Origin: Durusdinium trenchii
Lineage: Eukaryota > Sar > Dinophyceae > Suessiales > Symbiodiniaceae
Length of the DNA stretch: 64,000 nucleotides
Reading direction: 5' to 3'
Assembly: GCA_963970005.1 (NCBI GenBank)
Contig: CAXAMN010018890.1
Location: forward strand, 998,197 to 1,062,196
A model generated the notes under the pieces. That model saw nothing but the letters and a program-made list of their open reading frames with translations. It was not told where the DNA came from and made no database searches. The translations under genes were made by a program, and so were the position numbers. Within the stretch, counting starts at the first letter, position 1. Each line of letters starts with the position of its first letter. This document shows, one piece after another, positions 22,854-35,258 of the stretch.

Positions 22854-23389
22854 TACAATGCAAGACTGTGTGTCCAGTAGTTGTGCGCATGTTTTCGGAA
22901 GCCTTCCCGAAAGAAACAGTGATTGCTTTTGCTCCATCGTGGAAGGGAATGAGTTCGAGGTGTTGCTCGAAAATCTTGAACGCAACAGCTTGGGGAAGAA
23001 CGGTTGTTTGCAAAATGCACAGTCTTGTGTCTGAGGGCCGGGATCTGCTCCTTTCTTTCTAAGGGCATGTATATATATATATATAGTCTTTAGATGTCTT
23101 TAGTATGCCTCAGTGAGTCATAGTCGTAGTTTTGTCAGACCATGGAACCCCAGGGAACCGGGTTTGTGAGACTAGTGATGCCGAAGCTGTTTCTTCATGT
23201 CACTGTGAAGCACCTGCCAAGACATGGTCTCATCTAAGTGTTCAAGCAAACTGACACCCCTACTCTCTTCCCGCTGTGCCATCTACAGTGCACCGCAGGT
23301 AGCCCTACTTTTGATTCTTGTCTTGGCAAACCACCACTGAAGAATCTCTACATATAGTAGCTGCTAGTGGCCTGTGGTGAAAACTTGAC

Positions 23390-23504
23390 GTCGGGTCGGG
23401 CAAGGTAAGCAATCTCAGCCCCATCAACCTGTGCATACTCTGGAGATATGTCTCGCTCCTCTGCTTGCTTGGCCTTCTTCGCAGCCAGTTCGGCAGGAGT
23501 CAGC
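23390..23504 (-). CDS. internal exon, unknown product
   Basis: The exon runs from acceptor GCTGCCAG to donor CCCGAC|GTCAAG. It contains LTPAELAAKKAKQAEERDI and SPEYAQVDGAEIAYLARPD, a charged helix followed by a compact segment. The frame is open beyond both edges. A candidate upstream exon lies at 23564-23770. The product is not recognised. Confidence 0.48.
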
Positions 23505-23563
23505 CTGGCAGCCACGAGCGTCACATCCATTCGAGGCTCAAGGGCCAGGATGTCCCAACGTTC

Positions 23564-23770
23564 TCAGACGTTTATGTTATACAATGCCGAACGATATTTT
23601 AACATTTTTACAGGGAAATACTGTATATAGCTTGGGGGAGTGAACACCTTGGTTTCCTGTAGATTAATTTTCCCTTCAACCAATCCATTGAAATGTACTG
23701 CACCTGCTGATTCAACCAACTGTTCAACTTCCTCACTTTCTCCCACTCCTCGCCTCCCTCTCTCTGCGTT
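23564..23770 (-). CDS. candidate exon upstream of 23390-23504
   Basis: Two minus frames are open: one with SEEVEQLVESAGAVHFNGL, the other with WEKVRKLNSWLNQQVQYIS. Which one is used depends on an unplaced splice site. It may belong to the same gene as the exon to its left. Confidence 0.32.
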   Translation of the reverse strand, partial: NAERGRRGVGESEEVEQLVESAGAVHFNGLVEGKINLQETKVFTPPSYIQYFPVKMLKYRSALYNINV

Positions 23771-24384
23771 TGTGCAGTTTCGTCACGTGAAACAAATCAT
23801 CGTTTGTTCAGTGCTATTATCCTTGTTCCCTACTCGATAAGAAACAATAGATAATAAATAGATAATGAACTTGTTGTCTCAACTCCACGACCGTCTTGTT
23901 CTGTTCTTGGAATTCATCCTTCCATCCCTCCGAGCGTATCATGTTCTCGGCTCCTGACACGTCTTAAACAGGGTGCTCTGGTCGCGCCACCATATGGTCA
24001 GTCACGCCTGCCCTTCCTGTGGCCCCCTTGGTGGGCACGAGTGCCACATTTATGCACTCATTACTCATAACTACTCTCATAACTGGATACCCGCTGCAGG
24101 ACAAACTGCCAGAGGGGCGGCTGATGTTCAAGGCCCTGAATCAGTTGAAAACAACCCAGCATCATGATGCCCCGCATTTGCAATCGGAGCGGGAGCAAGC
24201 ACTGACTGACAAATAATTTGACTTTGGAGGCGGCTGTTGATTTCACAAAGCAGCTCCAGCAAATGGTGCTGTGAAATACTAGTTAGTCGCTAATAATCGA
24301 CCATGAACAAGCTTTGGGGGTTGGTGAGGTCTGGAATGTTCTGTATAGGGGTCAGGCCCTGAATCCACATAATCCCAATTCTTC

Positions 24385-24520
24385 AGGTCTATTCCCCCTA
24401 AGCCAGCACAAGCCGAGCACGAGCACCGCTGTTGCGACGGACGGCCCCCGGAGCGCTCGAACGGCCTTGGTCTCTCCTTCTTCTTCTTTGGATCCTTGTG
24501 GGGAAGGACTTGGAAGACAT
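24385..24520 (-). CDS. weak candidate exon, basic segment
   Basis: A minus frame with HKDPKKKKERPRPFERSGG follows a TTTTGCAG acceptor-like site. Other frames are also open; strand and limits are uncertain. Confidence 0.25.
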
Positions 24521-24765
24521 GAAATTTGGTAAAATGTGGCAAAGGAACATTGAACACCCCTGCACCTGCAAAACATGGCTGGTTTGCACCTGTTTTACTG
24601 AACATATCATATATCTGTACATCTTTTCTTTATCTAACGCTGTCCTATGTGAAATGTTTCCAGGTCCGATACCCTTTTCACTGGGGAGGTCCCTGCCCTT
24701 GTATTTGCATGAGAAACATACGCTCCCAGTATCTCCCGGTGTCTAGTTGGCTACTTTGTTGAGTA

Positions 24766-24883
24766 CACTCCCCGGAACTAACATGGTTACGTGGAGAATG
24801 GCCCCGAAAGGAAGACCATTTTCCACTGCAAACAGGTGGTTGTCCACTTCCATGTGAGTTCCAGGGAGAGTCTTTGTCTTCCA
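24766..24883. mobile_element. copy of the GTACACTCC...CCACTTCC element
   Basis: Contains GTACACTCCCCGGAACTAAC, GAGAATGGCCCCGAAAGG, AAGACCATTTTCCACTGC and GTTGTCCACTTCCATGTGAG. This is the most complete copy. The minus-strand open frame over it is not a gene. Confidence 0.75.
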
Positions 24884-25177
24884 GCTCTTAAGAATGCTCC
24901 ATGGCCTGGGTGCCGAAGGACCGTTGCCTCTGCTCGAACGCAAGGACGTGTCGAACACGTACCGCGTACCGCGTACCCACACTGTTTCGAACACTGACCG
25001 ACCTGAGGAAATGGAATGGAAGATAATTCATGAACTTCAAACACTTCGGCCACATGGTGACTGTTTCCCTTAGGCCTTGCCTCAGCCAAACACTACGTAA
25101 GTCGGATGACCAAACGCCTAGCCAAGCCCATTCAAACAGCAAAATCCCATTCAAACGGAATCCAGTTCCCGGGCCAG

Positions 25178-25222
25178 TTCCCGCGCTAGAACGGCACGAA
25201 CCCCGCGCTAGAACGGCACGAA
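25178..25222. repeat. 22-bp tandem duplication CGCGCTAGAACGGCACGAA
   Basis: Two adjacent near-identical units. A TACCGCG triplication lies nearby at 24957-24979. Confidence 0.85.
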
Positions 25223-25574
25223 GCCCGGTGCCCGGAGGTCAAAGGGATGGGTGAAAGAGTGAACAAGCCAAGCAAATGTTGCAACATGGATGAGCAGCCT
25301 TGGCGAGTTCGTGTTTTTTGATGTTTTTTGGGCCACATCTTGCCACTGGATCGATCAAATCATCGCCAGCTGCTGGCATTAAGGTAGGTTGACCTGCTGT
25401 GAGGCAAACACGACAAATGACTGATTCAATTCCCTCACGGTTGAAACAAATCCAACGTGACCCCTCTTGAGAGACATTATATGGTATTTCATAGTATTGC
25501 TAGTAGAAGGTTACAAACCCTTGAAACATCTTGAAAACTATTCCCCACCCCTCAGCCCCGCCACTTCGGCCCAC

Positions 25575-25736
25575 CTTGGATGCTGGTGGAGGAAGTGAGG
25601 CCATCTGCGGGCGGAAGGCCATGACTGCTTGCTCCGCCGCGGACTTCTCCTCAGAGAAAGGCGGTATTTCAAGAGACGCCACATGGCTCCGGAGAAAACT
25701 CCTCCAGACATCCCCTGGAGCTGCAGACTCCGGTCG
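25575..25736 (-). CDS. internal exon of 54 codons, unknown product
   Basis: A phase-0 exon from acceptor CTACTAG to donor TCCAAG|GTGGGC. It contains PGDVWRSFLRSHVASLEI, EEKSAAEQAVMAF and ASLPPPASK. Both boundaries fit consensus and the length is an exact multiple of three. The Pro-rich end suggests a linker. No family is recognised, and the next exons were not found with confidence. Confidence 0.5.
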
Positions 25737-25739
25737 CTA

Positions 25740-27795
25740 GTAGGTTGGAGGCCATCGCTACTAGTAGCAAGAAGCTAGCAGGTTGGAGGATCCCCTGGAG
25801 CTGGAGACGCCGGGTGGGGCGTTCTCCCTGCACTTGCTGGGGATGTTCATGAGCCGACGACCCCTATGCAGGGATGGTCACCATCTCTGAAAGCAACCGC
25901 TGGGATGACCAAAGCAACCCCGGCGTTGGTGCCTGGACTAACAGACTCATGAATCATCATATCTCTGCATGTCTGCTCCACTGTCTGCTCCCAGTCAACT
26001 GTACACTTCGTCGGGATAAATTGGGCTCCGCATACGAGTCACCCTCACATGTCCATTAAGGCTGCCGGATTGGATTGATGGCCTGGCGGACCTGCCAAAC
26101 GACGTGGAGAGCAGTTGGCCCTGCCCACACCGCCAAGGCCCAGGTATTCCTTGTGGTGCCGACCAATTGCGGTGTTTCGACGCAGCGGAGCAAAAAAAAG
26201 ACAGCTCCCAACGTGATGGGTCAGGGATCGATTTTTTGTTTATATATATATATATCTCTCTCTCTCTCCCTCTCTCTCTCTGTTCTGATCTGTTCCTTCA
26301 GATCAATGTTAAGTGGATCCCATGATCCCCAAGCGCCAGATTCCCGACCGTGCCAAATTGTTTGGGCTGGATCTGCCAGTGTTCGGCACCTTCCAGTTGA
26401 GCACCACTCCTGTAGAATTCTCCCCCTTCCTGTGCCAGCATTCGCAGTGTGACCACATGTTCAATTGTCTTAACAATAAACTGTATAATTACACACCTGG
26501 TCGACCCACCTGGTCAGTTCCAGCACTGAAGCAAAACCCTACATCTTATACCCAAGAAAGTTGGAAGAGTCATCTTGTGCCCTTGCTGTTATAAGTTTTT
26601 TCCTATTGTATGCAGCCATCCAACCCCCCACACATATCTACTTTGCGCCAGGCGGCAGCCTCCTTTTGGTTCAGGCACAAGTGACCGGCATACTCTTGGC
26701 CCTGGCGGGGAGAACATGACGTTAATCCAAGCACTGGATCCAAAGACTGCCCTGCAAGAGGGCACCCCTTGACTGAATCGCCCACACATAGACTTACAAA
26801 GACGTGGATACATGTCATATCACATCACATATCCAATGGTCCAAGGCTCCTAAAAATCTAGACTCTAGACCCACACAATCTCGACAACTGGCTCCCTTTT
26901 TGTCTGTTTACTGTGATGGTTTTGGTTGAAATTGAGCCTTTGAAGGAACAGGGTTGCCAAAGCTGCCAGTACATCGAATGGGTATGACATGAGGCTGCAG
27001 AACAACTCTGAGAACAAACATATGTATTCCCTCCACGATGGGGGCTCCGGACTGTTCGCCTCAAAAACCCCCTCCCTCAATTTTGAGTTCGAACACTTCA
27101 AATTTTCATCCCAAAGAGTGCTCGAACCAGGCCTGAATGCAATCCAACTTTACGATGCTCTGGTACCTGCAACATGAGACAAAGACTGAAACAAAGAGCC
27201 TCTGATGACTCAAACTAGCCACTTGGGAGTCCTTTCCTTCTCAATCCCAAGCTCATGACATTCTCTTGGTGCATTGTTCAGTGCTTCTATAGCCGCGCAT
27301 GTGGAACTGAGCCAAGCACTGATTGCCAAACTTGTTGGTCGTGTATGAAATATCCTGGGCACCCGATCGGAGGCTATTTTAAGTTGGACTATCCAATATG
27401 ACTGGACTATCCATCATCCAGGATTGAACGAAAGTTTTTGGTTGCAACGGCGCAAGGTTGAATTCTGCGGGGGGCCACCAGCGGAGTCTTTTCATGTGGA
27501 TGAACCCGAGCACTATCCAAACAACACACACACACATGCTCAGTCAAAAACCGGTGCCGGCCGGCTGCAAAGGTAGTGATCAACAACCACAGGGACACAA
27601 CAAATCATGTAAATTACTGTCAGTTTATGTCACATATGATGTGTAGTAAAATCAGGTTCACAGGGTGTTCCTTCCTCAATTCCCAACACATCAATTCGCT
27701 CTCCTGGTTCTCGAGGGTGACCGGTTCCCTCGGTCTCGGTGCCAAGACACCGCTTTGGTGACCGGCCGCTGGCAATAGCGTTGGCAAAAGTGATT
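25740..27795. other. no firm gene
   Basis: Contains a (TA)n/(TC)n run at 26240-26282 and weak frames, the best being minus 26900-27080 (SWREYICLFSELFCSL). No splice pair was assigned. Confidence 0.4.
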
Positions 27796-27798
27796 CAG

Positions 27799-27992
27799 CT
27801 CCTGGCGTGTGGCGCTGGAAGTCCCGGCACTGAAGGGAAAGCGGAAAGCGAGGAATCTTCGGTCAGGTTTGGCGGGGTGTCGGATGTGAGCCATCTTGAG
27901 GTGCCACAGAGTGGGCTTTCGAGAGCAATCACGTTGCGCCAAAGAACTTTCAGCGGGGCGATTTGCACAAAAAAGGAGGATGTCTGGATTAG
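27799..27992 (+). CDS. candidate internal exon, unknown product
   Basis: The plus frame runs from acceptor GTGATTCAG to donor GGATTAG|GTGATT. It contains GTEGKAESEESSVRFGGV, SDVSHLEVPQSGLSRAITL and GAICTKKEDVWI. Minus-strand frames are also open, but the plus frame has the better splice signals. Confidence 0.42.
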
Positions 27993-27999
27993 GTGATTT

Positions 28000-30900
28000 C
28001 CCAGGGCTGTTGGCATTATACACCGGATTGACAGATTCACCCACAATCTATCCAATGCACAATGCACGCAACTTCCCCAAATCAAAGGACATGGGAGCCG
28101 CTTCGCACCGTCTTGGGATCCGTGGCGGCCGTCATGCCCGGTTGAGCCTCAGTGGAAGACGGACGGACCGTCCCGGTGCGGACGGACCGTGGTGAAATGG
28201 CTTCCAAGTCGACCGCAGGTGTGGTTCTATTGTGGGATAGGCTATGGAGAAAAGCATGTGACTTATGACCACCATGAAGTGATCTCCGATACAGTAAGAA
28301 GGAGTGAAGCCGGAGTTCATACATTTACATGACATGCAAACTTGTATGAGAGCTGCCTCTTAGGGAGATTGATGAGTAGTTTTGAGTGGTCACTCTACTT
28401 ACTTGAGGCCACTCTCCAGCAAGCAAATCCACACCCAACATCCACACCCATGGCACGTTCTGCCAGGCTACCATGGCCTGTTCTGCCAGGTTCAGGCGAA
28501 GCACACGGGCGGTCGGTCTCGGGGTTTTTTGAGCCCGAAGAGTCCGGGGACTGACGGACGCGCCGGCCGGACGTCCAGACGTTTGCAAAGCCGGACGCGA
28601 AGTCCGTCGGGCGAGACGGATAGGGTCTCATGTAAACATAAACTGAAAGTTGGGTGGTTTGTGTACATATGAACACTGGAAGTTGCATACCCATCCATGA
28701 TTGTCAATAAACTTCCATGTGTTCATATGTATTCAGCATGCAGAATTATCCACTGCTGGTGATGCTAGGACGTATTCCAAAGATCATGGATGGAAAATGG
28801 AATGCATCTACCAAACAAATCGCCCAACAAAGATCAACAAAGCCCCATGTTCAGAACACGTCCCAGATTGTCCTAGTGACCTGTGTTAGTATGAGGTCCG
28901 GTTGCCTCCACACCCTGTGCCATCCCTTTCAACACCAACAAATCGGTGGTTGCGGTCCTTGCGGTGATCTGTTTCAACGTCGTGATTGGTCACTCCCATG
29001 GAAGTGGACTCAATTACATGGAAGTGGACCGCCGCGGTTGTTTTGTGGAGGACATGTCCCCCGAGGGGGCTATTTTCCACATTTTTCCACTGCCTTCTTA
29101 GTAACGCGTGCAAAGGATCTTCCATTCCAAGAGAAAGCGGCACCAACATCCGACACCGCCACCAATGGCGACCAGCTTCCAAGCAGAAATCAAAGGGTTC
29201 CACGACTGCAGTTGAACATATAGTTGAAGCAAACTTTTGGGCATCACAACTCGGCCATGTTGGCCAAAACCAAGAACGGCCATCGAAAAAATCACCTGGA
29301 CAAAAAACACTGGATCTGTGAACCATGCAATATCATAGCATATGATACCCCTAAAGATCCCAAAATGAATTGGGATTACTTCAAGCCGCCTCTGACAGGT
29401 TGAGGATGCCCATCGCCCGGTTTCGGTGGAGGGACGCCCTTGTTCATTCGTCTATCTGTAAAATATTGAACAAATACCGCAGAATATCGCATAAATTCGC
29501 ATAATGTAAAAGAAATACCTGCAACTGCAAGGGGTCCCAACATGTCCTAAGTATGTCAATTCTGAATGTCTCTGTTCGTTCTGGTTGGCGGAAACCACTG
29601 CGGAAGCAGCGACTGCCTGTTGATCCTGCCCAGGGCAATAATGATAGCTTGTGATGCTTGGTTCCACTTTTGAGGCACACATTGGAGAGACTGTCTGTGT
29701 CGTGGCTCGGAGGAATGTCGACGATTTTTTTCCGAAAGCTCCTTGCTAAGGCACCCAATTCACGTTCTGGCTGAACACCCAAGTTTTCCGGATCACCAGG
29801 GTAAACCTTTATTACTAGTTTGTCACCAATCCTCAGTTGAAGGTCTGAGAGTGACTGGGACTGGATGTGACGTTCTTTCAGACAGCTGTATGCAATATGT
29901 CAACTCCAGCAAGTCAGCCGATGAACACTCGAGCACCTGAGAAAAAGCATTGCTGCAACGACACGAACGACACCAAAGCCCATCCGCATCGAACAACGGC
30001 CCCTGTATCAATGTAACAAGTCTGCTGTGCTTCATGTCTTTCAGAAAAGGATGCCCAGAAGATCACAGCAAGAACATGATGGCTTTCGTCAGTGTTTAAG
30101 GTAGCTTGACTTCCTGTTTTTGAGCCATGCCGGCACAGGGATACAGGGACAATCTGCATGGTTGACGGTTGACTTTGTCTCGCTTGATGAACCTAGGGGT
30201 ATATATATAATATTATATATATATAGGAATATAAGATTGTGGAAGACGGCTGGTTTTGAGCCACCCAAGTAGCCGCCCCCCTCCATCTTGGTGCGACACA
30301 TTCCCGCCCGCGCCCACCACTGCGATGGTGTCGCCGTCCTGCACCTGTGAGGCTGCAGACTTCTTGCGATCGACGCGATGTTCACGGCCACGGTGCGGCC
30401 CACAAAGTGCACCATGAAGCCTCATGTCATAGTGTCCCTCAAGTACTGAAAACCCTCCACATCCTTCAACGGACTTTGTCGGGTTTCCCTGGAACAAAAG
30501 GCATCCATGGTTCATGGTTATCCACTGACCGGCTACCGGTCCAAGTGTTGCCACACCGACCATCGCCGCCGGGGGAGGTATCGGAGTTCGCCGAGGACGC
30601 ATCGAACCAGCGGCATACCCACACGGGATCACTCGGGCACAAGACAGTGTCCCAAGATCTTTAGGCCATCGAATTCTATCCGTTTTTTGGGTGTCTGCCC
30701 ACAGCGAGAAGAAGCTTTGGGGCCAACGAGGCCAGGTGCACGTATCGTCTTGCACTGGTGAGGTTCTGAGGTGTTTCGAGGACGTCAACATCATGCATTT
30801 ACATTCCGTCCACCCCCAAAAAAGGCAACATCTCTTCGTTCAGCAATGAACGGAAAGAAACCAGCTGATGGCACCGTTCTGGTGATCTTGCATGTTCAAA

Positions 30901-31460
30901 GGTCAAATTGGCTCGACCATTGATCTTGACCTGCCTGCAAGGGCCCTCAACTGGGAACGCCCCTTAGGTGCCCCTGCTGGGCCGCAGGCTGCGCGCCAAA
31001 CGGAGGCCACGCGCGACTTGCACGAATCACTGCCACGCGCCCTTGGCAGCTGAGTGTGGCCCCACATCAAGTGTTGCGCAATTTGCTCGACATCTTCATA
31101 AACACCTTGAGGTTTGCAGAACTACCATGACCCAGCCTTCAACCACTTCTTCTCGTGATACATGTTCTCACGAAATCATCCATGACCGAACCCTGCAGCT
31201 CCTACCGTGCCCCCACCTGGCACCGCGTAGATGGCCCCGCCACCCTGCCGGCGACACGAGGCCGATCAGGTCCCTTCCCGCTCAGATGGAACGCGCCGGG
31301 AGCAATGAGCCTCTGGAAGAGGAAAAGTGCCATTTCTCTTACCGGGTTCCTGAAACATATATGGGGGAGCACTACTGAGTCAACTCATGAGAAATCCCAA
31401 CAAACCATGCAAAGATCACGGCAGACTGGGCAAAAAACAAAGGCACCCGAAAGGCAACCC
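28000..31460. other. no firm gene; weak frames and one repeat copy
   Basis: Weak minus frames occur at about 28150-28260, 28400-28600 and 30300-30480 (DGDTIAVVGAGG). None could be bounded. A copy of the CCACTTCC repeat family lies at 28996-29094. Confidence 0.35.
28996..29094. mobile_element. degenerate copy of the CCACTTCC element family
   Basis: CATGGAAGTGGACTCAATT and ACATGGAAGTGGACCGCCG occur in tandem, followed by GGCTATTTTCCAC. It is a rearranged family member. Confidence 0.5.
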
Positions 31461-31465
31461 CCCAA

Positions 31466-31592
31466 GAAAGTACACTCCGACTCACTAACTTTAACATGGA
31501 ACAAACCACCCCGTTCATAAGGAACATAGTCATCCAAGGGTCCATTTCCATTTTCCACTTCCATGTGTGTGAGCCGGAGGGTAACATTCTTT
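31466..31592. mobile_element. copy of the GTACACTCC...CCACTTCC element
   Basis: Begins AAAGTACACTCCGACTCAC and ends CATTTTCCACTTCCATGTG. Confidence 0.6.
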
Positions 31593-32201
31593 CTCGTTTC
31601 TTTTGCCCCAACTGCGAGGCAAAATCCATCCATCCACGGCCGAGGTGAGCATCGGAAAGCGAAACCGTGGCAAGCGTAGCGTCGGCAAGCATTGGAAAAC
31701 GTGGGGCCCAGGTTCTACATGTCCGTCTTCATTCTCATGGTGGCATGGATGGCATGGCCCCCACATGATGACCATGTGCATCTATGTTCCGCCCCCAACC
31801 GGTGGTTTTCAGTGGTTGTCCACTTCGATGATTCCAGGGTTCGTGCATTCCATCTGGGATCAAATACTGGATCAAATTCCCCTCCTGAGCTTGACTCAGC
31901 TTGACTATACCCCTGAGAGGTCTCCAAAGCAAGGATTTCTTTTAATTAGTTTTATTAATATTTAAAAAAATATATATATATAACTAACCCCGCTAACCCC
32001 CTGGAGGGATGGAAGTGACCCTGTCGCTAGGGCGGTGGCGGTGACAGCTGGAATCATTGGTCAGCAGTGCCCCATCTGCTTGAGGCTGGCCGTTTTGCTA
32101 AGCAAAGGCGGGCCATGCTACCCCAGATCCGAGCATGCCGCCCTAAACTCATTAGCCAAACATACAAAACAGTTTCTAATAAACCAGGCGTGATGCAATA
32201 T

Positions 32202-32370
32202 TTATAAAATCCCCACTCGAGAAAGGTTGCAGTTATCATGATGTCCATTGGCCTCCAAGGTGCAAGTGCGCACAATCGCAAGGTAGTCCCTCAACCCACT
32301 GGGGGTGTCTTTGGGGTAAGAGCGCTGGAACAAGGTTCTAGGCCACGCGCCTTGCAAACAAAGGCCGCCC
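32202..32370 (-). CDS. weak candidate exon
   Basis: The minus frame contains GAWPRTLFQRSYPKDTPSGL and RDYLAIVRTCTLEANGH, ending at a stop near 32202. No acceptor was fixed. Product unknown. Confidence 0.3.
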
Positions 32371-32744
32371 ACGAGGCAAAAACCTCCAGTCAACGTTGAC
32401 AATGACGTCAAAACCTTGTGTCTGGCCACATGGAGAACTGCATGCTTTCTCGCAAAAACATCCCATGCAATGTGGCAAACACACATTCATTGTTGGACAA
32501 GAAGCTTCACTACATGTATATTCTATACAGTACACAAAAACCTCACAAGCCAAAATGCAAACAAAACCTTTTGACATATATGTCGACCAAACGTATGTTC
32601 CACCCCAGCCACTCACGGCTACTATGGGCCACTGCTACATTGGTACAATACCTGACTTGCTTTCGGATCTGCCTGCGATCCAGTGATCGGCACCAAAGAC
32701 CTGTCAGAGTGCAGGGAGCGCCTCCCACACTCCACATCGATGAC

Positions 32745-32905
32745 GACACTCATTCCATGGAAGTGGGTGATGTGGATGGCAATGGCTGGCATGGCCCCTT
32801 GAATGACGACCTGACCTGCCTTTACTGATGAAAAGGGGGTGCCATTCGCTTCGATGCCATGTGTTCGTCGGAGTGTGTTCCCTCTTCGCTACATCCCACT
32901 GGAAC
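32745..32905 (-). mobile_element. dispersed repeat, same family as 34990-35130 but inverted
   Basis: Read on the minus strand it gives GATGTAGCGAAGAGGGAAC, CGACGAACACATGGCAT, CAAGGGGCCATGCCAGCC and CCCACTTCCATGG. The plus strand at 34990-35130 gives the same blocks in the same order. The apparent coding frames over both copies are therefore repeat-derived. Confidence 0.7.
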
Positions 32906-32912
32906 CCGCCCA

Positions 32913-33497
32913 TCACACTGCAACAAACTTCGACCTGGCAAACACTATGCTAGAGCCACTAGAGGCGCCCACTGGTCCATGATGTTTCATGCGCATGCGT
33001 GCCTTGCCTGCGGCCCGCGTGACGCGTGCGCGTGAGGCACCACAGGCGCTGCCGCTGCTCGCGGCCTGCGGACCGGACCGGTCGTCCGGATTCACAACGA
33101 GAAGCTGCGAAGCATCGGACCTGCTGGAAGCATCGGCATCGAAGAACTGAGTTCTGCTTTGTTCCCGAAAGGCATGTTTTCTTTGTACCTCCTCGAAACG
33201 GTTTTCAAGGTTCGGCGAAATGGTTCGGGAGATAGTGCGTTGGAATGTATAGTTTGGGTTTTGGCAACCATGGTTAGGGTTAGCACATGTTTGCACCTCC
33301 TTGTCTGAAACCAAACCAGTGAGTTGGGGCGCCAAAGGGCAAGAATCATTCGGATACTGCGTGGTGTTACCCTGCACATGCAAGTCCCGAATAGGAAACG
33401 TATCTACACCCAGGGCTGCACTCAGAGGACGCAGAAGAAAGAATGACCTTGTGCCACCCCAGGTCACAGCTGTCACAAAAAGCAGAACCTTAAGCAA
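32913..33497 (-). CDS. 194-codon open frame with hydrophobic N-terminus
   Basis: The frame starts MLKVLLFVTAVTWGG, which resembles a signal sequence. A middle part is rich in Asn, Gln and Thr, and a Ser/Ala/Arg-rich tail contains EEVQRKHAFREQSRTQFFD. At this length one or two such frames are expected by chance in 64 kb, so length alone is weak evidence. It could be a single-exon secreted or plastid-targeted protein, or two exons read through. Not recognised. Confidence 0.35.
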   Translation of the reverse strand: MLKVLLFVTAVTWGGTRSFFLLRPLSAALGVDTFPIRDLHVQGNTTQYPNDSCPLAPQLTGLVSDKEVQTCANPNHGCQNPNYTFQRTISRTISPNLENRFEEVQRKHAFREQSRTQFFDADASSRSDASQLLVVNPDDRSGPQAASSGSACGASRARVTRAAGKARMRMKHHGPVGASSGSSIVFARSKFVAV

Positions 33498-33550
33498 AGA
33501 AATAACATCACCTCAACAAACTCCGATCTGTCGACTGTTGATTATACTGT

Positions 33551-33650
33551 CCCTAGGGCTCCAAGTACCTCCTCAAAAGGTACTTGGACCCTCCAAACCC
33601 ACCCCAAACACCTTCTTAGATTTTCTTAGAAGGTACTTGGAGCTCTAGGG
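33551..33650. mobile_element. 100-bp inverted-repeat element (MITE-like)
   Basis: The left end CCCTAGGGCTCCAAGTACCT matches the right end in reverse complement (AGGTACTTGGAGCTCTAGGG) with one mismatch. A second inner AGGTACTTGG lies near the left arm. Confidence 0.85.
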
Positions 33651-34989
33651 TGTTGGTTCATTTAGCTACCGCAGCTGGATGGTCGTTTACATCTCCATAT
33701 GTCTTTATATGTGGATTAGTTCGGTTGGTTAGTTTTCTCTTCATCTGCAGGAAATTTCATGGGATGCTTGCCCAATTTATCTTCAGTTCATGGTTCCATA
33801 ATCCTTTTCAGCCCGTCCTATGCCAAGTCCCTCCTCACGTTTGTGTGTGGCAGTCGAAGGGGCAGGTCCATGGTCGCGTCGCTCGGTGCAGTGGGAACGA
33901 TGCTCTTCGTGGTGGTCTGGGGGGCTCGGTGGGAGTTGAAAGCACGAACAATCGCTTGAGCTGTGGCATGCGGTGGTACTGAGCTGACGTCCGCTCCTAT
34001 CCGATGTCAGGGAAGCCTGACTCATGGTGTCTCGATGCATCCAAGGCATTTGTCCATGGCCTTTTCAGGCGGCCGTTTCAAATCAGGCAGTAGAAACGAA
34101 GGTCGCTGGGTCGAACGGCGCTTGCGGCGCTTGTCAATCATCCACCAAGGATGATGTAGCTGGTGATTTCTGATCCCAAACACATAGAAAACCATGTTTG
34201 CTCTATGAGTGTCCCAAAACGTGTTGTCAAGATCTGTCAAGTAGAGGACATGCTCATATGACTTAGCAAGCTTATAGCTTTTGATGGGGGGCCATCGCTT
34301 TTGAAGAATGTAGCCACAATGTCAATATAGTTGCACATATCAAACATCTGCAGTGGTATGGTTCTCGCTTGTGAACGGGGCCTATTGCTCTTGCAGGTTT
34401 TAGCAAATTCCTGAATTAACATAAATTAACGACCACTCTTTACTAAATTAAAGCATCATTAGTCATCATCAGTCATCGCACGTTTTGGCGGTTGCTGAAA
34501 ATCTGCACATGAATTGTCTACATGTTGCAAGTTGTCTAATTAAGCTGCAGGCCCGGTCTGGTACCCGCTCCCGTACCCATCCGATCCACTTTTCCGCCAC
34601 CGGATCGTCCGCGTCAGGAATGTATCTCCTGACACTCTGAAACTATGGGGGCTTTAATGCGACGGGCCCTGTTAGGCTCGCGCGCATGGCGCGCGGGCTG
34701 CCCAGCGAGGATTTCGGCAGAGTTGATGGATCTCCATTCATGTAAAACCAGACTTCTTGCAAGAAACTGTGTTTTGGGGTTCTTGTTGGCTCTCACGATA
34801 GCAGTCAACAAGCAGTGAGTGATCAGTTTCTGCCGAAACACGCAATTCTTTGAAATGAGAATGCCATTAGCTAGCTTCGCCGGTGTCTTCAGGCCTCATG
34901 GCGTGGAAGATCGACCGTGTTTGCCCAGTCGTCCGTGTTTCGACCACGCTGCACGTGGCGGCGAAGTGGTCGAAGCGGTGCAGGTGGCG

Positions 34990-35130
34990 AAGTGGGATGA
35001 AGTGAAGAGAGAACACACGAACCGACGAACACATGGCATGGAAGCGAGTATTGCACCCCCCTTTTTGGAAAGGAACGTCGTCTTTCAAGGGGCCATCCCA
35101 CCCACTTCCATGTTACCAGAGTGTACCTGA
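34990..35130 (+). mobile_element. dispersed repeat, direct-orientation copy
   Basis: Contains GAACACACGAACCGACGAAC, CATGGCATGGAAGCGA, GCACCCCCCTTTTTGG, TTTCAAGGGGCCATCCCA and CCACTTCCATGTTACC, ending GAGTGTAC. It links the CCACTTCC family to the copy at 32745-32905. Confidence 0.7.
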
Positions 35131-35258
35131 AACCCTGGCAACTTACCTCTACTCCGAAATCAACTGGAGGAACCGGTTGAAATCTCTAGTGGAGGCGCCC
35201 TCACATGAGCCGGGACCTGCAACCCAATGAGACAAGGAAGAGACGCACTTCCCACGTC

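Noticed and set aside
34819-35130. Plus-strand frame with FAGVFRPHGVEDRPCLP
   Set aside because: Its second half lies in a dispersed repeat also found inverted at 32745-32905; an exon in the first half cannot be excluded but is not supported.
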